Positions 1 to 8,739 are shown, counted from the first letter of the stretch. The stretch: DNA of 64,000 nucleotides from Geobacter sp. SVR (GCF_016865365.1 NZ_AP024469.1:2076501-2140500), one strand, 5' to 3'. Numbers and translations are program-made. The notes: generated from the sequence alone by a model not told the origin.

Positions 1-500
1 AGCAGCCCAATACGGTTACGGTCAACAATATCCAGCAGGCCCAGGTAGTCCACTGCGGCCATCACATCCTCGGTATTAATATCAGGCGATCCGATGTTAC
101 GTGGTTCCCCGCCGCTTTCACCGGTATAGGACGGGTCAAACGCCAATGCTACGAAACCGCGCTCGGCCATTTCCTGCGCGTAAAAGCCAGATGATTGCTC
201 TTTTACTGCGCCGAATGCACCACTCACTGCAAGTGCTGGCAGTTTGCCTGTGCCACGCTTTTTCGGGACGTAGACATCCGCAACAAGCGTCATGCCATAG
301 CGATTTTTGAAGGTAACTTTCTGATGTTCGACAGCTTTGCTTTTTGGGAACGTTTTATCCCATTTTTTGGTCAGTTTCACGGCGCTTCCTCGCATTGGCA
401 GGTTTAAAGCCGCTAACGCGGACTGTGCGCCAATTAACATGACTGCGCCCGCAATAAGAGAGAATTGGATCAGCTTTTTACGAGATATGGGATTGTTCAT
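1..500 (-). CDS. Exported alpha/beta hydrolase (partial, 3' end off window)
   Basis: The N-terminal ~166 residues of a secreted hydrolase are visible; the reading frame runs off the window edge with no stop. The ATG is at 500-498. Residues 1-30 form a signal peptide (basic SRKK, hydrophobic core, cleavage after AQSALA). After it come a beta strand, the GAFGAVKEQ turn and the AFDPSYTGESGG segment typical of dienelactone-hydrolase-like or YcjY-like alpha/beta hydrolases. The nucleophile and the rest of the triad would lie beyond the edge. It is co-directional with the YqhD-like gene upstream (42 bp gap), so the two may be cotranscribed. Substrate unknown. Confidence 0.75.
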   Translation of the reverse strand, partial: MNNPISRKKLIQFSLIAGAVMLIGAQSALAALNLPMRGSAVKLTKKWDKTFPKSKAVEHQKVTFKNRYGMTLVADVYVPKKRGTGKLPALAVSGAFGAVKEQSSGFYAQEMAERGFVALAFDPSYTGESGGEPRNIGSPDINTEDVMAAVDYLGLLDIVDRNRIGL

Positions 501-542
501 TGGATGTCTCCTTTCAGTATATGAAAAGTGTCTTTTTGGTGC

Positions 543-1691
543 TTACGATGCTCCCTTAAGAATGTCCGTTACTACTTCGGGGGTATAGATATTCGCGATC
601 CCAAAAGCTTGGACATAAATCTGGACGTTATCGACGACGGTTGGCAGATCAGCCTCAGTTATGCCGAACTGGCTGAGGCGTGTTGGCGTGCCGATCTTGT
701 TGAACCAGTTCTCAAGTGCTGCAATGCCTTCTTCGGGCGTCTCCCCGCCGAATACGTGTTTGGCAAAGCGCGCGAACTGGGGCCTGTTCTGTTTGAGATA
801 CCACTTCATCCAGGCTGGCATTACCACCGAAAGCCCTGCACCGTGCGGCACGTTGAAGAGTGCGGAAAGTGAATGCTCGATAGCATGGTTGGGATAACTG
901 AATCCCCCCGCGCCGGAAAAAGTCAGGCCATTCAGTGCCAATGTTGACGTCCAGGCGAACTGGGAACGGGCCTCATAGTCCGCCGGGTTTGTCAGCAGCG
1001 TTTCGGTTGTCTCAATGACCGTGTAGATCAGGGATTCGACCAGGCGCGATTGTACTTTCGGGAATGCAGTCGCCGTGAAATAGCTTTCGATCAGATGGGC
1101 GATAACATCGGATGCCGAATAAACCAGATAGTCGCGCGACACTCCTTGCATCAGCGCGGGGTTGACGATGGAAACTCTAGGAAACAATGGGGGAGCCGAA
1201 ATGAAGAGCTTTTCCTTGGTTTCCTCATTGGTAACAACCGCCGCAGGGTTCATTTCACTGCCTGTCGCGGCCAGAGTCAGGATGGCGAACAAAGGCAGCG
1301 CGGATTGGATGCCTGTCTTGCCAACAAACAAGTCCCAGACATCGCCATGGTAGCAGACACCAGCGGCAATCGCTTTAACACTGTCAAGTACGGAGCCGCC
1401 GCCCACGCTCAGGATGGCATCGACCTGATGCTCCCTCGCCATGACAATGCCTTCACGCACCTTCGAGATGACGGGGTTGCTGACGATGCCGCCAAGTTCG
1501 ACTGATGCAATGCCTTTTGCCGCAAGACTCTGACTGACCAGATCGAAGAGACCCTCCCGCTTGATGCGCTCACTGCCGTAGCAAAGCAGTACCTTCTTGA
1601 TTCCGTGCTCCTGCAAATGCTGGCCGATCAATTTTTCCTTACCGGTACCGAATTCGATTTTGGTTGGATTGAAATACGTGAAGTTTTCCAT
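543..1691 (-). CDS. yqhD: YqhD-like iron/zinc-dependent alcohol dehydrogenase (aldehyde reductase)
   Basis: NAD(P)H-dependent group III alcohol dehydrogenase of the YqhD/butanol dehydrogenase type, which in enterobacteria reduces toxic short-chain aldehydes. It has the GGGSVLDSVK nucleotide-binding motif (residues 97-106) and the four metal ligands at the spacing known for YqhD: D195, H199, H269 and H283. I chose the ATG at 1691 because GAGG lies five bases upstream; a TTG at 1715 would add eight residues. The divergent gene is an AraC regulator of the YqhC type, as in Escherichia coli, so induction by aldehydes is likely (inference). At 382 residues the length is normal. Confidence 0.9.
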   Translation of the reverse strand: MENFTYFNPTKIEFGTGKEKLIGQHLQEHGIKKVLLCYGSERIKREGLFDLVSQSLAAKGIASVELGGIVSNPVISKVREGIVMAREHQVDAILSVGGGSVLDSVKAIAAGVCYHGDVWDLFVGKTGIQSALPLFAILTLAATGSEMNPAAVVTNEETKEKLFISAPPLFPRVSIVNPALMQGVSRDYLVYSASDVIAHLIESYFTATAFPKVQSRLVESLIYTVIETTETLLTNPADYEARSQFAWTSTLALNGLTFSGAGGFSYPNHAIEHSLSALFNVPHGAGLSVVMPAWMKWYLKQNRPQFARFAKHVFGGETPEEGIAALENWFNKIGTPTRLSQFGITEADLPTVVDNVQIYVQAFGIANIYTPEVVTDILKGAS

Positions 1692-1715
1692 GGCATCCTC
1701 ATGATGGTTAAACAA

Positions 1716-1883
1716 GAATTTGGCCTTCTGTTGAATTCAACCTACCGCGGATGACAATAAAGGAGATAGATCAATCCTCTAAACTTATTGCCTAATCCTG
1801 CAAGGTCATCCGAAAATGTTGTAAGGTGGCTTCATGGCTGATAGTATGACTATATTGCTCGGAGTCGAAAACATACCGATAAA
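1716..1883. promoter_or_regulatory. Divergent yqhD/yqhC-like intergenic region
   Basis: This is the only non-coding DNA between two divergent genes, so it must hold both promoters and any site for the AraC-type regulator. It is AT-richer than the core window. I see no confident -35/-10 pair and assign no sites. Confidence 0.45.
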
Positions 1884-2840
1884 ATGAATGGATACGGTGA
1901 TGTTATGAAAAATAGGATGGAAGTTGCGCTTGGAACTCTAAGGAATGATATTGCACGATGGGCGAATGCGGGTGAGCATGCTCAAAGCGCGATAAAGGAA
2001 TTATCCTTTTTCCGGGAAGACGGGCCTACCGAACCATTCAGCGCAGTGTATGAACCGTGTATCTGCATGGTCGTGCAGGGAGCTAAACGCGCCATACTCG
2101 GAAACGAATCGTACATATACAATCCTCGCCAGTATTTGATCGCATCCGTTGATTTGCCCACATTTGTTCAGGTCATTGAGGCGAGCAAAGAAAAGCCATT
2201 GCTGGGGCTCAAACTGACGCTTGACCTGCAGCAGGTTTCCCAACTGCTCATTGACGGTAATTTCCCACATCATCGTGCGCAGCAATCCGGTCATGGCATG
2301 GCGACGAGCGAGCTAACCCTGCCACTGCTTTCTGCCTTTCAGCGTCTTGTTGATCTTCTTGATGAAGAGCACGACATTCCGATGCTTGCGCCGATCATCC
2401 AGAAAGAGATCATCTATCTGTTACTTGTTGGAGAGCAGGGGGCACGTCTACGTCAGATTGCGGCGGCTGGAAGCCAGAGTCAACAGGTAGCCCGGGCTAT
2501 CGAATGGTTGAAAAACAACTTCTCACAACAGGTTCGTATTGACGATCTAGCGTCCCAGGCACGTATGAGCACTTCTTCATTTCACAATCATTTCCGGTCT
2601 ATTACGGCTCAAAGCCCATTGCAGTACCAAAAGCATCTGCGTTTGCACGAAGCCAGGCGCTTAATGCTGGCGGAGTCACTGGATGCCGCTACCGCAGCGT
2701 TTCAGGTCGGTTATGAAAGCCCGTCACAGTTTAGCCGTGAATATAGCCGTATGTTTGGGGCACCGCCATTAAGAGACATCTCGAAATTGCGCCAGTCAAA
2801 CATTGCTGATAGCCTAACTGTATCTAATGGTAATCCGTAA
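1884..2840 (+). CDS. yqhC: YqhC-like AraC-family transcriptional regulator
   Basis: A 318-residue regulator with an AraC N-terminal sensor domain of the YqhC kind (about residues 30-190) and a C-terminal double helix-turn-helix (about 210-305). Recognisable elements are VRIDDLASQARMSTSSFHNHF and the second-helix signature AFQVGYESPSQFSREYSRMFG. In E. coli YqhC activates yqhD in response to aldehydes, and the same divergent pairing is seen here. An alternative start is the ATG at 1905; neither has a strong ribosome-binding site. Base composition is lower in GC than the core genes, consistent with acquisition as a block with its neighbours (inference). Confidence 0.85.
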   Translation: MNGYGDVMKNRMEVALGTLRNDIARWANAGEHAQSAIKELSFFREDGPTEPFSAVYEPCICMVVQGAKRAILGNESYIYNPRQYLIASVDLPTFVQVIEASKEKPLLGLKLTLDLQQVSQLLIDGNFPHHRAQQSGHGMATSELTLPLLSAFQRLVDLLDEEHDIPMLAPIIQKEIIYLLLVGEQGARLRQIAAAGSQSQQVARAIEWLKNNFSQQVRIDDLASQARMSTSSFHNHFRSITAQSPLQYQKHLRLHEARRLMLAESLDAATAAFQVGYESPSQFSREYSRMFGAPPLRDISKLRQSNIADSLTVSNGNP

Positions 2841-3029
2841 ATCATACAGATGGGACTTGTAAATAAGAGTGCCCACCATCAAAATGTTCTAGCAAAAAAT
2901 ACCAAGACACAGGTGAGCTAGAGGAAACGGGACTCCTAACAAACTATTTGCAACCCCGGGGGGCACTTCACAAAGGATATACAGAGGCCGATTGTCGCTA
3001 CCGCGATGGTCGGCCTGACCTTCCCCCGC
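2841..3029. other. Intergenic gap between AraC gene and IS transposase
   Basis: No gene is evident. It contains an 11-base word (AACAAACTATT) at 2938-2948 that recurs at 4186-4196 on the far side of the insertion sequence. It presumably contains one end of the element, but no clear terminal inverted repeat could be paired by eye. Confidence 0.4.
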
Positions 3030-3893
3030 TTACTGAACCAGTTTTAGCTTAGGTTTTTCGGTCTTTTGTTCTTTCAAAAAAGTTCTAGAAAATTCTTCGG
3101 GCGTCATGTCGTTCAGTGAGCTATGGGGACGTGCAGTGTTGTAATCCTGCCGCCACTCTTCGATGATTTTCCGGGCGCTGTTCAAGCAGACAAAGACGTT
3201 GTCGTTCAGGCATTCATCCCGGAATTTGCCGTTGAAGCTTTCGATGTAGGCGTTCTGAGTTGGCTTGCCCGGTTGAATGAATCGCAGCTTGACGTTGTTC
3301 TCGTAAGCCCAGAGATCAAGTGCTTTGCTGATGAACTCCGGGCCGTTGTCAACGGTGATCACCTCCGGAAGCCCTTTTGTCATGGCAAGCCGTTCAAGTA
3401 CCCGGGTCACCCGTTTGCCGGTAATGGAGTGATCTACCTCCAGAACCGGACATTGCTTGCTGAGATCATCGACAACGGTCAGGATCCGGAAGCGTCTGCC
3501 GTTGTAAAGGTTGTCCGAGACGAAATCCATGGACCAGTGCTGGTTAATCCGCTCGGGCCTGCCCATGACCACCCTGAGGTGGCTGATCCGCTTCCGGCGC
3601 TTCTTCAAGTGAAGAGACAGTCCTTCTTCACGGTAGAGGCGTTCGGTGCGTTTGTGGTTGATCAAATACCCTTCCCGCCGCAGCAGCGTATGCAGTCGGG
3701 GAGAGCCGAACTTACGGCGCTGTTCGGCAAGTTCCCGCAAGCGAGTTCTGATCTCAGCATCGTTCTTTGGTTTCGCCTGGTACCGGCAACTGCTCCGGCA
3801 CAGCCCGACGATGGTACAGGCCCGTCTCTCGCTGAACTGGAATCCCTCTTTGAGGTGGATCACGATGTTCCGCCGGGCGGCAGGCGTTACCAC
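3030..3893 (-). CDS. IS3-family transposase OrfB (integrase catalytic domain)
   Basis: A 287-residue catalytic half of the transposase. The N-terminal HTH_21-like segment (SERRACTIVGLCRSSCRYQ) precedes an RNase-H-like integrase core. The DDE residues are visible as WSMDFVSD, ITVDNGPEF and NAYIESFNGKFRDECL. It is normally produced as an OrfAB fusion by -1 frameshifting from orfA. The frame shows no internal stop, so the enzyme may be active. Confidence 0.93.
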   Translation of the reverse strand: MVTPAARRNIVIHLKEGFQFSERRACTIVGLCRSSCRYQAKPKNDAEIRTRLRELAEQRRKFGSPRLHTLLRREGYLINHKRTERLYREEGLSLHLKKRRKRISHLRVVMGRPERINQHWSMDFVSDNLYNGRRFRILTVVDDLSKQCPVLEVDHSITGKRVTRVLERLAMTKGLPEVITVDNGPEFISKALDLWAYENNVKLRFIQPGKPTQNAYIESFNGKFRDECLNDNVFVCLNSARKIIEEWRQDYNTARPHSSLNDMTPEEFSRTFLKEQKTEKPKLKLVQ

Positions 3894-4153
3894 TTTTTTG
3901 AAAGAACGTCCTTGATGGCCTTATTTTCCAGCATAGCGTCGGCCAGCATCTGCTTGAGCTTCTTGTTCTCCTCCTCAAGCTGTTTCAGGCGCTTGGCTTC
4001 GGAGACTTCCATGCCGCCGTACTTGCTGCGCCAGATATAAAAGGTGGCATCGCTGATGCCGTGCTGACGGCACAGGTCAACGATCTTCATGCCGACCTGA
4101 GCCTGTTTCAGGATGCCAATGATCTGCCCTTCGGTGAATCGTCTAGGCTTCAT
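3887..4153 (-). CDS. IS3-family transposase OrfA (HTH/leucine zipper)
   Basis: An 88-residue DNA-binding half of the transposase: an HTH_8-type helix-turn-helix (FTEGQIIGILKQAQVG, then CRQHGISDATFYIWRSKYGG) and a leucine-zipper-like coiled coil (LKQLEEENKKLKQMLAD) used for dimerisation. The end reads SKKW and stops; the A-AAA-AAG heptamer there suits programmed -1 frameshifting into orfB. The sequence resembles OrfA of the IS407 group. Confidence 0.93.
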   Translation of the reverse strand: MKPRRFTEGQIIGILKQAQVGMKIVDLCRQHGISDATFYIWRSKYGGMEVSEAKRLKQLEEENKKLKQMLADAMLENKAIKDVLSKKW

Positions 4154-4501
4154 GTATAGTCTCCTTGCGCCTGCGCGTCCTCAACAACAAACTATTCAAC
4201 CAATGGCACTGGCTGCCCAGTAACACTCTGAGTTGCTGTTACAGGAAAGCTTCATCATAAACGGACTTTGCGGGACTGCTAAGCGCAACAATCCCCTGAG
4301 CACTCGCCGCAAGAAACAGCGGCCGCCAATGCCAGGGGACTTGTTTACATATCAATGCTTATGGTAAGGTTCCAGTACTGATCTTCATTTGAATCGGCGC
4401 GCCAATGATTACCACGGTTTGGCCCAATGAACTGACCCGTTCAGCTATTGGAGTGGCAAATTCGCAGTAAAGTTTCATACTGTGATCGCCGAAGAAAATA
4501 A
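4154..4501. other. Non-coding stretch downstream of IS and upstream of hemerythrin gene
   Basis: No convincing gene. It holds the presumed right end of the insertion sequence (including the second copy of AACAAACTATT at 4186-4196), then mixed-composition sequence up to a terminator-like hairpin. Possibly remnant DNA left by insertion. Confidence 0.4.
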
Positions 4502-4535
4502 AACCGGCCCCTCTCGGACAAGCCGGTTATTTATT
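4502..4535 (+). terminator. Rho-independent terminator-like hairpin
   Basis: A 7-bp stem AACCGGC / GCCGGTT with a 13-base loop, followed by an AT-rich run (ATTTATT). It lies just before the hemerythrin gene and rules out the TTG at 4534 as a sensible start. Confidence 0.6.
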
Positions 4536-4575
4536 GTCTGCAGTAATACAACGGGATGCGAAGGTGGGGAAAACG

Positions 4576-4980
4576 ATGGCTTTGATGGAATGGCAAGCGA
4601 CATTCGAAACCGGCATAGAGGAATTTGACGAACATCACAAATATCTGGTGTACCTGCTCAACCTCGCCCACGACTGCGTCGTGCTCGATGCCGAGCCTGA
4701 CGAGGTGCAGGCTGTGATCTCGGAGCTCATTAAATATGTTGACTATCATTTTTCAGCCGAGGAACACTGGATGGAGATGCACAACTATCCCGATCTGGCC
4801 AGCCACAAGGGAGAACACACCGCGCTGACAGAGAAAGTCTTTGCCTTCAACAATGACTTTATGAACGGGAAAGTGGATCTTTCGACCGATCTGATCCAGT
4901 TCCTCATGCAATGGGTAGCCACGCACATTCTCGAGTCGGATGCCAGGTGTGGTCTGTTCGCACAACAACATCGCCTGTGA
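4576..4980 (+). CDS. Bacteriohemerythrin
   Basis: A 134-residue single-domain oxygen-binding di-iron protein. All seven canonical iron ligands are present in the correct order: H20 (DEHHKYL), H58 and E62 (YHFSAEE), H77 and H81 (HKGEH), H117 and D122 (THILESD). Such proteins store, sense or scavenge O2 and are common in anaerobes such as Geobacter. The start is ATG 4576, preceded by GGTGGGGA. The C-terminal segment after D122 is unusual (ARCGLFAQQHRL) compared with the usual KKYGPF ending. It appears monocistronic between two terminators. Confidence 0.93.
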   Translation: MALMEWQATFETGIEEFDEHHKYLVYLLNLAHDCVVLDAEPDEVQAVISELIKYVDYHFSAEEHWMEMHNYPDLASHKGEHTALTEKVFAFNNDFMNGKVDLSTDLIQFLMQWVATHILESDARCGLFAQQHRL

Positions 4981-5005
4981 TGTCATTGCTATATAACGGA
5001 GCAGC

Positions 5006-5046
5006 AAGCGCCCTTTCGGATCGTTCCGAAAGGGCGCTTTTGTTTT
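5006..5046 (+). terminator. Strong rho-independent terminator after hemerythrin gene
   Basis: A perfect 15-bp stem (5006-5020 with 5025-5039; AAGCGCCCTTTCGGA on the left arm), a 4-base loop TCGT and a T-rich tail. Confidence 0.92.
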
Positions 5047-5102
5047 TACGCTGCACCGGCAAGGGAAAAGATGTGATACCGACCGGAAGGACCATCCGGA
5101 GC

Positions 5103-5132
5103 TTGACAAAAGAAAGAAGACTTACACTATTT
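5103..5132 (+). promoter_or_regulatory. Probable sigma-70 promoter of mscL
   Basis: A perfect -35 hexamer TTGACA at 5103-5108 and a weaker -10 (CTATTT at 5127-5132) with an 18-base spacer, about 50 bp before the mscL start. It lies right after the strong terminator, as expected for an independent unit. Confidence 0.5.
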
Positions 5133-5181
5133 TTAATGGGTAGCCGTGATCGGAAACCAATTCCATCTGCGAGGTGCTGTC

Positions 5182-5577
5182 ATGAGCATGATGAAAGAGT
5201 TCAAAGAATTCGCCATTAAAGGGAATATGGTCGATATGGCGGTTGGTATCATTATCGGGGCAGCCTTCGGCAAAATAGTGAGCTCCCTTGTGGGGGACGT
5301 CATCATGCCGCCGATCGGCGTTCTGCTGGGGGGCGTCGATTTTTCCAACCTGGCGATCGTGGTGAGGGAGGCGGTCGATAACAAGCCGGCAGTGCTTATC
5401 AACTACGGAAAGTTCCTGTTGACCATCCTGGATTTCATCATCATCGCCTTTGTCATATTCATGGCGGTGAAGGGCATTAATGCCTTCAGGAAAAAGGAGG
5501 CTGCGGCGCCATCGCCCCCTTCCCGGGAGGCGGTTCTGCTTGCGGAGATCAGGGACCTGATAAAGAATAGACCTTAG
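5182..5577 (+). CDS. mscL: Large-conductance mechanosensitive channel MscL
   Basis: A 131-residue inner-membrane channel that opens under membrane tension to release solutes on hypo-osmotic shock. TM1 carries the conserved [20 protein letters not shown] pore segment, TM2 is [21 protein letters not shown], and a C-terminal amphipathic helix ([14 protein letters not shown]) follows. I chose ATG 5182 because GAGG lies seven bases upstream and family members begin MSMMKEF; an upstream in-frame ATG at 5146 is unlikely. Its own promoter lies upstream. Confidence 0.97.
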   Translation: MSMMKEFKEFAIKGNMVDMAVGIIIGAAFGKIVSSLVGDVIMPPIGVLLGGVDFSNLAIVVREAVDNKPAVLINYGKFLLTILDFIIIAFVIFMAVKGINAFRKKEAAAPSPPSREAVLLAEIRDLIKNRP

Positions 5578-5655
5578 CCGGATGCGACGGCAGAGTCCCG
5601 CACCGAACCGACGGTCTTCTCACGAGGGGGATTATCCGGGGAGGTGGGATTGTCT

Positions 5656-6240
5656 TTACTGAAGGCACTGGCCCAGGGACCCTTTGGCGCAGATGCTTCC
5701 ATCCTTCCAGATGGCGCCATCGAGAATGACCTGGTCCAGGTTGGCGGCAGTCATCCCTGCCTGGCGAAGGCTGGCCATCCTCAGGTTGGCTCCGGCCAGA
5801 TCGGTCCGCTCCAGATTGCTTTCCGTGAGGTCTGCCCGTTCCAGGTTGGCCCTGCTCAGATCGGCCCCTTTCAGGTTACATTTGCTCAGATTGACGCCGA
5901 CCAGTTGCAGGCCTTTCAGATTTTTGCCGGACAGGTCTCGGCTGTCTTTAAGCACAGCCAGCACCTGCTGAACGGTCATGGTGTCGCCGGTCGGTTTCTC
6001 GGCCGCGGCAGCATGTACGGTCTTGCGGGCTTTTTTGCGGAGTTTTTTCCGCTTGGCAACCGCCTTTTTGGCGCTCTTAGTGCCGGCCTTGTTCTCCTGC
6101 TCCTGCTGGCTGGCCGCCGGATCGGAAACCGCGGCTTTTTCCGCATCAGTGTCCGCTGCCGGCACAGGGGAGGGGGGCTGTGCAACGGCTAACGCCGGAA
6201 CAAGGCAGATCAGGATTATCGTCGTCTTCAATCGCAGCAT
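5656..6240 (-). CDS. Exported pentapeptide-repeat protein
   Basis: A 194-residue protein with an N-terminal signal peptide (MLRLKTTIILICLVPALAVA), a Lys/Arg/Ala-rich linker (about residues 45-90) and about ten tandem A(D/N)LXX pentapeptides (about 105-180; e.g. LKGADLSRANLERADLTESN) that would form a right-handed quadrilateral beta helix. Two Cys near the end (SICAKGSLGQC) could form a disulfide, fitting an extracytoplasmic location. The role is unknown; repeats of this type are usually structural. It is convergent with mscL. Confidence 0.85.
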   Translation of the reverse strand: MLRLKTTIILICLVPALAVAQPPSPVPAADTDAEKAAVSDPAASQQEQENKAGTKSAKKAVAKRKKLRKKARKTVHAAAAEKPTGDTMTVQQVLAVLKDSRDLSGKNLKGLQLVGVNLSKCNLKGADLSRANLERADLTESNLERTDLAGANLRMASLRQAGMTAANLDQVILDGAIWKDGSICAKGSLGQCLQ

Positions 6241-6406
6241 GCGTGGGCCCCTGGTGCTGATGTGGTTCGATGGTGGCCGATACTATCACGTTCTCTCGCA
6301 AATTTAAACAACCGGCCTGATTGCGGAGGCACGGGTGTTTCCCCCTCAGCTTTTTGAGCCCTGCTCCCTTTACACCGGGGCAGGGCTCATGTATCATCGC
6401 CAGGCA

Positions 6407-7558
6407 ATGAAACGCCTCATCAACCTGTATATAATCCGCGAAATCTCCGTGCTCTTCCTGCTCGGCATCACCGTATTCACCCTGATCCTGCTGATGGGAC
6501 GACTGATCAAGCTGACCGATCTGGTGATCTCCCGCGGGGTGCCGCTGGCGGATGTGGCCAGGATGATCCTGTATCTGATGCCCTCCTTTCTGGTGTTCAC
6601 CATCCCCATGGCCTTCCTGCTGGCAGTGCTGCTGGCGTTCGGGCGCCTCTCGACCGACAACGAAATCACGGTCATGAAGGCGGGAGGCATCAGCCTGGTG
6701 CAGCTTATGCCGCCGGTGGTGCTGTGCGCCCTGGTGACGGCCACAATGGCCCTGGCTGCCGGCGTAGTGGGCGTTTCGTGGGGTAATACCGCCTTCAAGC
6801 GACTGAGCTTCGAGGTCGTGAAACAGAACGTGACCGTAACGATCCGCGAGAAGGTCTTCTGGGACGACATCCCCGGCATTGTCCTGTACACCGACCATTA
6901 CGACGAGGAACAGCGCCTTCTCAAGGGGGTGATCATCCATGACGGCCGCGACAAGCAGCGCCCCATGACCATCTTCGCCTCTGACGGCACGATCACCGGG
7001 GGAGACGCCCGTGAGGACATCCGCCTGATACTCCATCACGGCAGTATCCATGCAACGGGCAAGGAGAAGGAGTATCGTCTGGTGAATTTCGGTGAGTATG
7101 CCATGACTATCGGGGCGCCGCTCGGCAGCGGCGGTATCGGCCGCAACGAGCTGGACATGAGCCCAAGGGAGCTGCTCCGGCAGATGGACGATCCGGCTGC
7201 CCCGCGTCCGGCGCGTCTCAAGGCAGCGGCCGAATTTCACAGCCGCGTGGCACTGCCGTTCGCTTCACTGGTTTTTGCTGTGCTGGCGGTGCCGCTGGGG
7301 ATCCAGAGCCGGCGCTCGGGCAAATCGGCGGGGTTTTCGCTCAGTATCGGCATCCTGCTGGCGTACTACATCCTGCTGGCGTTGCTGCGGACCCTGGCGG
7401 AGCGGGGAGGCCTCCCCCCTGCGCTAGCCCTTTGGCTCCCCAATCTGCTCTTCTTCGGCCTGGGGTGGGCACTGTTAAGGCTCGCCTCGCAGGAACGCAG
7501 CCTGGCTGGCCTCCTGTCGCTGGACGCAGTGCGCCGGTCGTGGCGGAAGGTGAACTGA
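6407..7558 (+). CDS. lptF: LPS export ABC transporter permease LptF
   Basis: A 383-residue LptF/LptG-family (YjgP/YjgQ) inner-membrane permease. Two N-terminal helix regions precede a periplasmic beta-jellyroll (about residues 130-270) and three C-terminal TM helices (FASLVFAVLAVPLGIQSRRSGKSAG is characteristic). With LptB it extracts lipopolysaccharide from the inner membrane. ATG 6407 starts the family-typical MKRLINLYIIRE. A GTG at 6335 has a good GGAGG upstream and would add 24 atypical residues, so that start stays open. The stop overlaps lptG by one base, indicating an operon. Confidence 0.93.
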   Translation: MKRLINLYIIREISVLFLLGITVFTLILLMGRLIKLTDLVISRGVPLADVARMILYLMPSFLVFTIPMAFLLAVLLAFGRLSTDNEITVMKAGGISLVQLMPPVVLCALVTATMALAAGVVGVSWGNTAFKRLSFEVVKQNVTVTIREKVFWDDIPGIVLYTDHYDEEQRLLKGVIIHDGRDKQRPMTIFASDGTITGGDAREDIRLILHHGSIHATGKEKEYRLVNFGEYAMTIGAPLGSGGIGRNELDMSPRELLRQMDDPAAPRPARLKAAAEFHSRVALPFASLVFAVLAVPLGIQSRRSGKSAGFSLSIGILLAYYILLALLRTLAERGGLPPALALWLPNLLFFGLGWALLRLASQERSLAGLLSLDAVRRSWRKVN

Positions 7559-8637
7559 TGGGCATGCTCGGCCGATACATCGCGCAGGCCTGGCTGCACC
7601 TGCTGTCCCTCTGTCTGGGCAGCTTCGTGGCCATCTACCTGGTGCTGGACATGATGGACAAGGTGCCGCGCTTTCTGCGAGCCGGGGGGGCGGCAGTCGA
7701 CATTCTGCGCTTCTTTGTCTGGAAACTGCCCGAAATGATCGGACAGACCGCATCGTTTTCGATCCTGATGACCACGCTGCTGACGCTCGGTCTGCTGTCG
7801 CGCAACAGTGAGGTCGTCGCCATGCGCAGTTGCGGCATCAGCCTTCCGCGAATCGCCATGCCGATGCTGTTGCTCGGACTGGCAGCCAGCCTGCTGCTCC
7901 TGATCAACGCCGAGATGGTCGTGCCGTTCAGCTACGAGCGGATGAGGAGCATCGAGCGGGTAGACATCAAAAAAGAGGGAAGCCACGCTGTTTTCAGGCG
8001 CAACAACATCTGGTTCCGCTCGGATTCGATGATCCTTCAGGCGCAGCTCTTCGATCCGGAGAGCAGGATCCTCAAGGGGGTCACCGTCTGGAACCTCGAT
8101 AATTCGATGAACCCGCTCAGCCGCATTGATGCCGAATCGGCCATTTACCGCGAGGAACGCTGGATGCTGCACCATGCGACGGTGAAGAACTTCAGCGCCG
8201 GTCAGGGGTTTTCAATGCAGACCATGCCAGCCATGGAAGTCAACCTGAACCTGAAGGTGGACGACCTGCGTGTCCTCGACAACAACGCCGACAACATGAG
8301 CTTCCGCAAGCTGAAGGAGTATGCCGACAACCTGCAGAGCGGCGGGTATCAGGCCCACCGCTACCTGACCATGATGCACACCAAAGTTTCCGCACCGTTT
8401 GCCGCCTTTGTGATGGTTATTCTTGGGATCCCCTTTGCCCTGCACAGCAGCCGTTCGGGGGGCATCGCAATGGGAATAGGAACCAGTATCGGGATCGGTT
8501 TCGCTTACTTCGTGATCAATGCGGTACTGCTCTCATACGGACGCAGCGGAGTACTGCCACCGCTGGTGGCGGCCTGGGGAGCGAATTTTCTCTTCGTGGC
8601 GGGGGGCACCTGGCTGGCCATGACGGTCAAAAACTGA
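7558..8637 (+). CDS. lptG: LPS export ABC transporter permease LptG
   Basis: A 359-residue second permease of the lipopolysaccharide exporter, paired with LptF. It has the same topology: N-terminal TM helices (LHLLSLCLGSFVAIYLVLDMM), a periplasmic jellyroll domain, and a C-terminal bundle with the motif FVMVILGIPFALHSSRSGG. The ATG overlaps the lptF stop (TGATG), implying translational coupling. No lptB, lptC or lptA lies in the window. Confidence 0.93.
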   Translation: MGMLGRYIAQAWLHLLSLCLGSFVAIYLVLDMMDKVPRFLRAGGAAVDILRFFVWKLPEMIGQTASFSILMTTLLTLGLLSRNSEVVAMRSCGISLPRIAMPMLLLGLAASLLLLINAEMVVPFSYERMRSIERVDIKKEGSHAVFRRNNIWFRSDSMILQAQLFDPESRILKGVTVWNLDNSMNPLSRIDAESAIYREERWMLHHATVKNFSAGQGFSMQTMPAMEVNLNLKVDDLRVLDNNADNMSFRKLKEYADNLQSGGYQAHRYLTMMHTKVSAPFAAFVMVILGIPFALHSSRSGGIAMGIGTSIGIGFAYFVINAVLLSYGRSGVLPPLVAAWGANFLFVAGGTWLAMTVKN

Positions 8638-8739
8638 GTTCCGTCATTCTGCGGTGCCGGGAGAACGCTGTTCATACCGCCTTTGCCTGATACAATATGT
8701 GGTGTCACGAACGAATACCCCGGGTTCTCGGGAGGTGCG

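Larger units (their letters stand above)
3030..4153 (-). mobile_element. IS3-family insertion sequence (IS407-like), transposase region
   Basis: Two overlapping frames encode OrfA and OrfB in the typical IS3 arrangement, with a 7-base overlap and an A-AAA-AAG slippery heptamer near the end of orfA for -1 frameshifting. Both frames look full length. The element boundaries lie outside the coding part: I could not pair terminal inverted repeats or a target duplication, so the coordinates cover only the coding region. It sits at the junction between the low-GC YqhCD block and core-type DNA. Confidence 0.85.

Noticed and set aside
6355-6388. GAGCCCTG...CAGGGCTC inverted repeat before lptF considered as a terminator
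   Set aside because: No T-run on either side, and it lies between a GTG with a good ribosome-binding site and the preferred lptF ATG; kept only as start-site ambiguity.
8668-8696. Possible promoter before the TIG-domain gene (TACAAT at 8691)
   Set aside because: The -10 is acceptable but no -35 of reasonable quality lies at 16-18 bases; too weak to list.
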